From assembly GCA_024276605.1 (NCBI GenBank), contig JAJRWX010000043.1:1-32994 (forward strand): 32,994 nt of DNA. The letters are read 5' to 3'. The position numbers were made by a program, and so were the translations under genes. The notes below the pieces were generated by a model. The model made no database searches. It saw nothing but the letters and a program-made list of their open reading frames with translations, and was not told the DNA's origin. Of this stretch, positions 30,647 to 32,994 are shown piece after piece (positions within the stretch are counted from its first letter, which is position 1; every line of letters begins with the position of its first letter). Origin of the DNA: Planctomycetota bacterium. Its GTDB lineage: Bacteria > Planctomycetota > Phycisphaerae > UBA1845.

Positions 30647-32244
30647 GTTCGTATGACCTGTTCGCCAGCCTTCGTTTGCGGCTCCTGCGCATCGCTCTTT
30701 TCTTCATCATGGGAATGGCCGGACGATTCGTTGTTATTCAAGGGAGGTAGTACCTCAGGAGGTAATACCTCAGGTGCTTCCTCCGGACTGACTAACGGAC
30801 GTGGCACCATCAAACTTTCCCCTTGCATGGAACGCTGGTATTCCACGTTCTCGTATTGACTACGTGACGTCTGGGGTGGGTATCCAGGATAAACAACACC
30901 GGCATCTGCGGTATCCTCATCCGGGTTCTCGACATAAACCGGGGAGTAGGTGTATGAGTTGTCGTAATAGGTTGTGGAATCGTATCCGTCGTAGCCGTAT
31001 GGGTAGTATCCGAAGCCCCAAGACGATCCGTAGTATGGGGAGTAGTAGCCATAACCCGCATACAAGCCTAAGCCATAGTGCCCGTAATAGCCACCGTAGT
31101 GTCCATAACCGTAACCATACCCAAGACCATATCCACCATAACCGTATCCATGCCCGAGACCGTAACCGCCGTAACCGTAACCATGTCCTAGACCATATCC
31201 ACCATAACCATAACCATGTCCGAGGCCATACCCGCCGTAACCATAACCATGCCCAAGGCCAGACCCGCTATAACCGTAACCGTGTCCAAAGCCGGACGCG
31301 CCGTGACCGTAGCCATAACCACTGTTATGACCGAGACCGTATCCACTGCTGTGACTGACGCTACTGCCAAGACCGTGACCCCCACCATATCCATATCCAT
31401 GCGAACTGCCACCAAGGCCACCGCTACCATGACCGATACTGGCATATCGTCCCGTATGTCCGGAGCTAGCATGACTTGAACCGGTTCCGTAGAGGCGCTT
31501 GTACCCGCCACCTCCGGCGTGCCCATAACGACTTACTCCGCTATGCGAGCTGTTACTGGCGTACCGGCTTGCTGAACTGGTGCCGTGCGTGCTACCGATA
31601 GTTTGCCTTGTTGATCCGTGTCCATATCCGCGTGACGTGTGCGAAGAACGACCACCGTAGGTGCTATGCGTACTTCCCAACGAGCCGCTATGTCCGCCGC
31701 GTGTGACGGACTGGTGACCCCGACCGGTGGAGCCAAGGTGTCCACTTCGTCCGGAAGCAGTGTGGCCACTGCTTCGTTGTATGGCATTAGATCTTGAGTG
31801 TCCGGTCCGACTCCCGCTGTGTCCGACGTATCCTCGACTTGTTCCGCGATGTGAGCTACTGCGTGATGCGGACCTTCCGGAATGCCGAGAGGCGCTTCCA
31901 CGACCGATCGAACGACTGCGACTGGAGCTTCTCGATGAATGTCCGCTGCGTCCGACGTATCCTCGACTTGTACCGCGATGCGAGCTACTGCGTGATGCGG
32001 ACCTTCCGGAATGCCGAGAGGCGCTTCTACGACCGATCGAACGACCGCGGCTGGAACTTCTCGATGAATGTCCTCCGCGTAGGCTTCCGCCGCGATGTCC
32101 GGAGGCGTGACCGCCTCCGCTATGACCACCACCGCCGTGCCCACCGCCACCGTGTTGTGCTAAAACGGGTGTTGGGTTGCCCAAAGCGAAACCAAAAATC
32201 GCAACAGCAGCGAGACAAAGATTGAACCGTGATGACTGTCGCAT
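30643..32244 (-). CDS. Secreted Gly/Ser/His/Tyr-rich low-complexity protein
   Basis: From ATG 32244 (AGGAG eight bases before it; a start at 32340 would add 32 residues before the signal) the product is 533 aa. It has a signal peptide ending VLA before Q30, a GGGGH-rich start, a Ser/Arg/His-rich part with a 43-aa tandem duplication, a Gly/His/Tyr part with an 11-aa repeat (GLGHGYGYGGY), a Tyr-rich section (YYGHYGLGLYAGYGYY) and a charged tail with Pro, Glu and a HSHDEE segment. There is no known domain. Composition resembles structural or adhesive matrix proteins, and the His and acidic groups could bind metal. It heads an operon with the VWA lipoprotein. Function is inference. Confidence 0.85.
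   Translation of the reverse strand: MRQSSRFNLCLAAVAIFGFALGNPTPVLAQHGGGGHGGGGHSGGGHASGHRGGSLRGGHSSRSSSRGRSIGRRSASRHSGRSASRSSSHRGTSRGYVGRSGHSSRSSSRSRSIGRGSASRHSGRSASRSSSHRGTSRGYVGHSGSRTGHSRSNAIQRSSGHTASGRSGHLGSTGRGHQSVTRGGHSGSLGSTHSTYGGRSSHTSRGYGHGSTRQTIGSTHGTSSASRYASNSSHSGVSRYGHAGGGGYKRLYGTGSSHASSGHTGRYASIGHGSGGLGGSSHGYGYGGGHGLGSSVSHSSGYGLGHNSGYGYGHGASGFGHGYGYSGSGLGHGYGYGGYGLGHGYGYGGYGLGHGYGYGGYGLGHGYGYGGYGLGYGYGYGHYGGYYGHYGLGLYAGYGYYSPYYGSSWGFGYYPYGYDGYDSTTYYDNSYTYSPVYVENPDEDTADAGVVYPGYPPQTSRSQYENVEYQRSMQGESLMVPRPLVSPEEAPEVLPPEVLPPLNNNESSGHSHDEEKSDAQEPQTKAGEQVIRT
31110..31310 (-). repeat. 33-bp tandem repeats coding GLGHGYGYGGY
   Basis: Related units recur exactly every 33 bases: the CCATG/CCGTG core sits at 31148, 31181, 31214, 31247 and 31280. 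They are diverged at synonymous positions and lie wholly within the Gly/Tyr-rich gene. The period of 11 codons keeps the reading frame. Confidence 0.85.
31821..32078 (-). repeat. 129-bp tandem duplication in the Ser/Arg/His-rich part
   Basis: Unit 1 starts at 31821 and unit 2 at 31950, each opening GTCCGACGTATCCTCGACTT. The copies are nearly identical, which suggests a recent duplication. 129 bases is 43 codons, so the frame is kept. Confidence 0.85.
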
Positions 32245-32869
32245 GATGTTACTCCTGAGCGGTCGACGACGTGGCCCAACGGCGAGCCAAGCTCGTGCCG
32301 CAGTAGCGATGGAAGGCAGTCCTTCGCAGACCCTCGTCACTGAGGATTATATGCCGCGGTAGCGAATGAGAACAGTCTTTTCCGGCTTATCGTCACCGGA
32401 CACTATATTAGATGCTAGGGTCGTCTACTTTCTTCCCAATACAACCTTAATGCGTATGCGGAAAAACCACTACGGCGCTATTGAAACGGTACGGAAGGCG
32501 TTTTTTGAATTGGTGAAGTGGTTATCGGCCATAGCCCAATGACATACGGTTATAATGCAAACAGGAATGTTAATACTCCTCTCCTTCCCAATCCGAGCCG
32601 AAAGCGCCAGCGCCCGGTGTCTCCGGATGGTCACACACGTGATGCATGTTCTTTGTGTTCGCGGCGTCAGTGGCGGGTTGAAGACACGGGTCGCTTGCGC
32701 TCGCCGCTCGGATGGTATTGGTGAACCTACCTCATATTTTTCCTTTGTAGGGAGACTTGTAACAGGCACTATCGTGCCCCCAAAAAGATTTTTATCTGGA
32801 TTATTGGTGTTTTTGTTGCTACGGTGAACGGTTGTGTAGGTGGGTTCCGTTGGTAGGGGGTACGAGGGA
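32245..32869. other. Divergent intergenic region
   Basis: These bases lie between the start of the Gly/Tyr-rich gene (minus) and the last gene (plus). Short frames here, including one of 90 codons at 32555-32827, lack an export signal, ribosome site or family character and I do not call them. AAGGCGTTTTTT at 32495-32506 followed by TTGAATTGG matches the promoter-proximal motif at 16758-16769. A TATAAT-like box (32551-32556) lacks a fitting -35 box. Confidence 0.55.
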
Positions 32870-32994
32870 ATGACTCGACTTCCGGCATATGTCTGTTTCT
32901 TTGCTTGGCTTGCGGTGGGTTTACAGGTGTCGCTTGCGCAGACTCCTTATCCCTTGTGCGAGGTTTACTACGTCGATCAAAACGCTACGGGGCC
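32870..32994 (+). CDS. Secreted protein, N-terminal fragment (cut by window edge)
   Basis: ATG 32870 follows a GAGG purine stretch. The 41 visible residues are a signal peptide (MTRLPAYVCFFAWLAVGLQ, then VSLA before Q24) and the start of a mature chain with VYYVDQNATG. The YYVD..A.G opening is typical of extracellular right-handed beta-helix proteins with many repeats, common in Planctomycetota, but the rest lies outside the window, so the class is only a suggestion. Confidence 0.7.
   Translation, partial: MTRLPAYVCFFAWLAVGLQVSLAQTPYPLCEVYYVDQNATG

Noticed and set aside
31727-32225. Plus-strand frames with internal repeats opposite the Gly/Tyr-rich gene
   Set aside because: The repeats come from the 129-bp duplication in the real gene on the other strand.

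Overview
The window looks like chromosome of a bacterium of the phylum Planctomycetota, perhaps close to Phycisphaerae. This is inference, not a database match. It rests on very long secreted proteins built from Cys-rich, thrombospondin-3-like and dockerin-like modules, an ECF sigma operon led by a secretin-N-like coiled-coil protein, a response regulator with its DNA-binding domain at the N-terminus, and moderate GC. Two housekeeping genes, alaS and mnmG, anchor the region. No rRNA, tRNA or CRISPR array was recognised.

Layout: (1) 1-1780 is an edge scarred by mobile DNA: the end of an IS630-family transposase and its terminal repeat cut into a DUF6174-like gene, followed by two small minus-strand exported proteins. 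(2) 2054-4990 is alaS, then about 550 noncoding bases with a long imperfect palindrome. (3) 5539-7554 is a tight three-gene operon: exported coiled-coil protein, ECF sigma factor, single-pass membrane protein. (4) 7610-8143 is a DUF1801 protein. (5) 8250-10911 is a sulfur locus: a LysR regulator divergent from a TusA-like carrier, a small SCGGH-motif protein and a two-part YeeE/YedE transporter. (6) 11590-21225 holds two giant secreted proteins: a trypsin-like protease with a P-domain and 14 Cys-rich repeats, and a metzincin-like protein whose first zinc-ligand His reads as Gln. (7) 21379-25436 holds a small tail-anchored protein and, on the minus strand, a signalling cluster (receiver protein, HDOD-GAF-histidine kinase, HTH-receiver regulator). 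(8) 25736-28868 is mnmG and a membrane HD-GYP protein. (9) 28978-29153 is a MITE-like element whose ends match the IS630 end at the left edge. (10) 29156-32244 is an overlapping pair: a VWA lipoprotein and a secreted Gly/Tyr/Ser/His repeat protein. (11) The right edge starts another secreted protein.

Most of the accessory content concerns the cell surface and its control. The most interesting points are the IS630/MITE pair with a shared CTAG target, the block-structured repeat array in the protease with a duplicated C-terminal module of unknown family, the altered metzincin motif, the compact sulfur locus with an unexplained SCGGH protein, and the VWA plus low-complexity surface protein pair.
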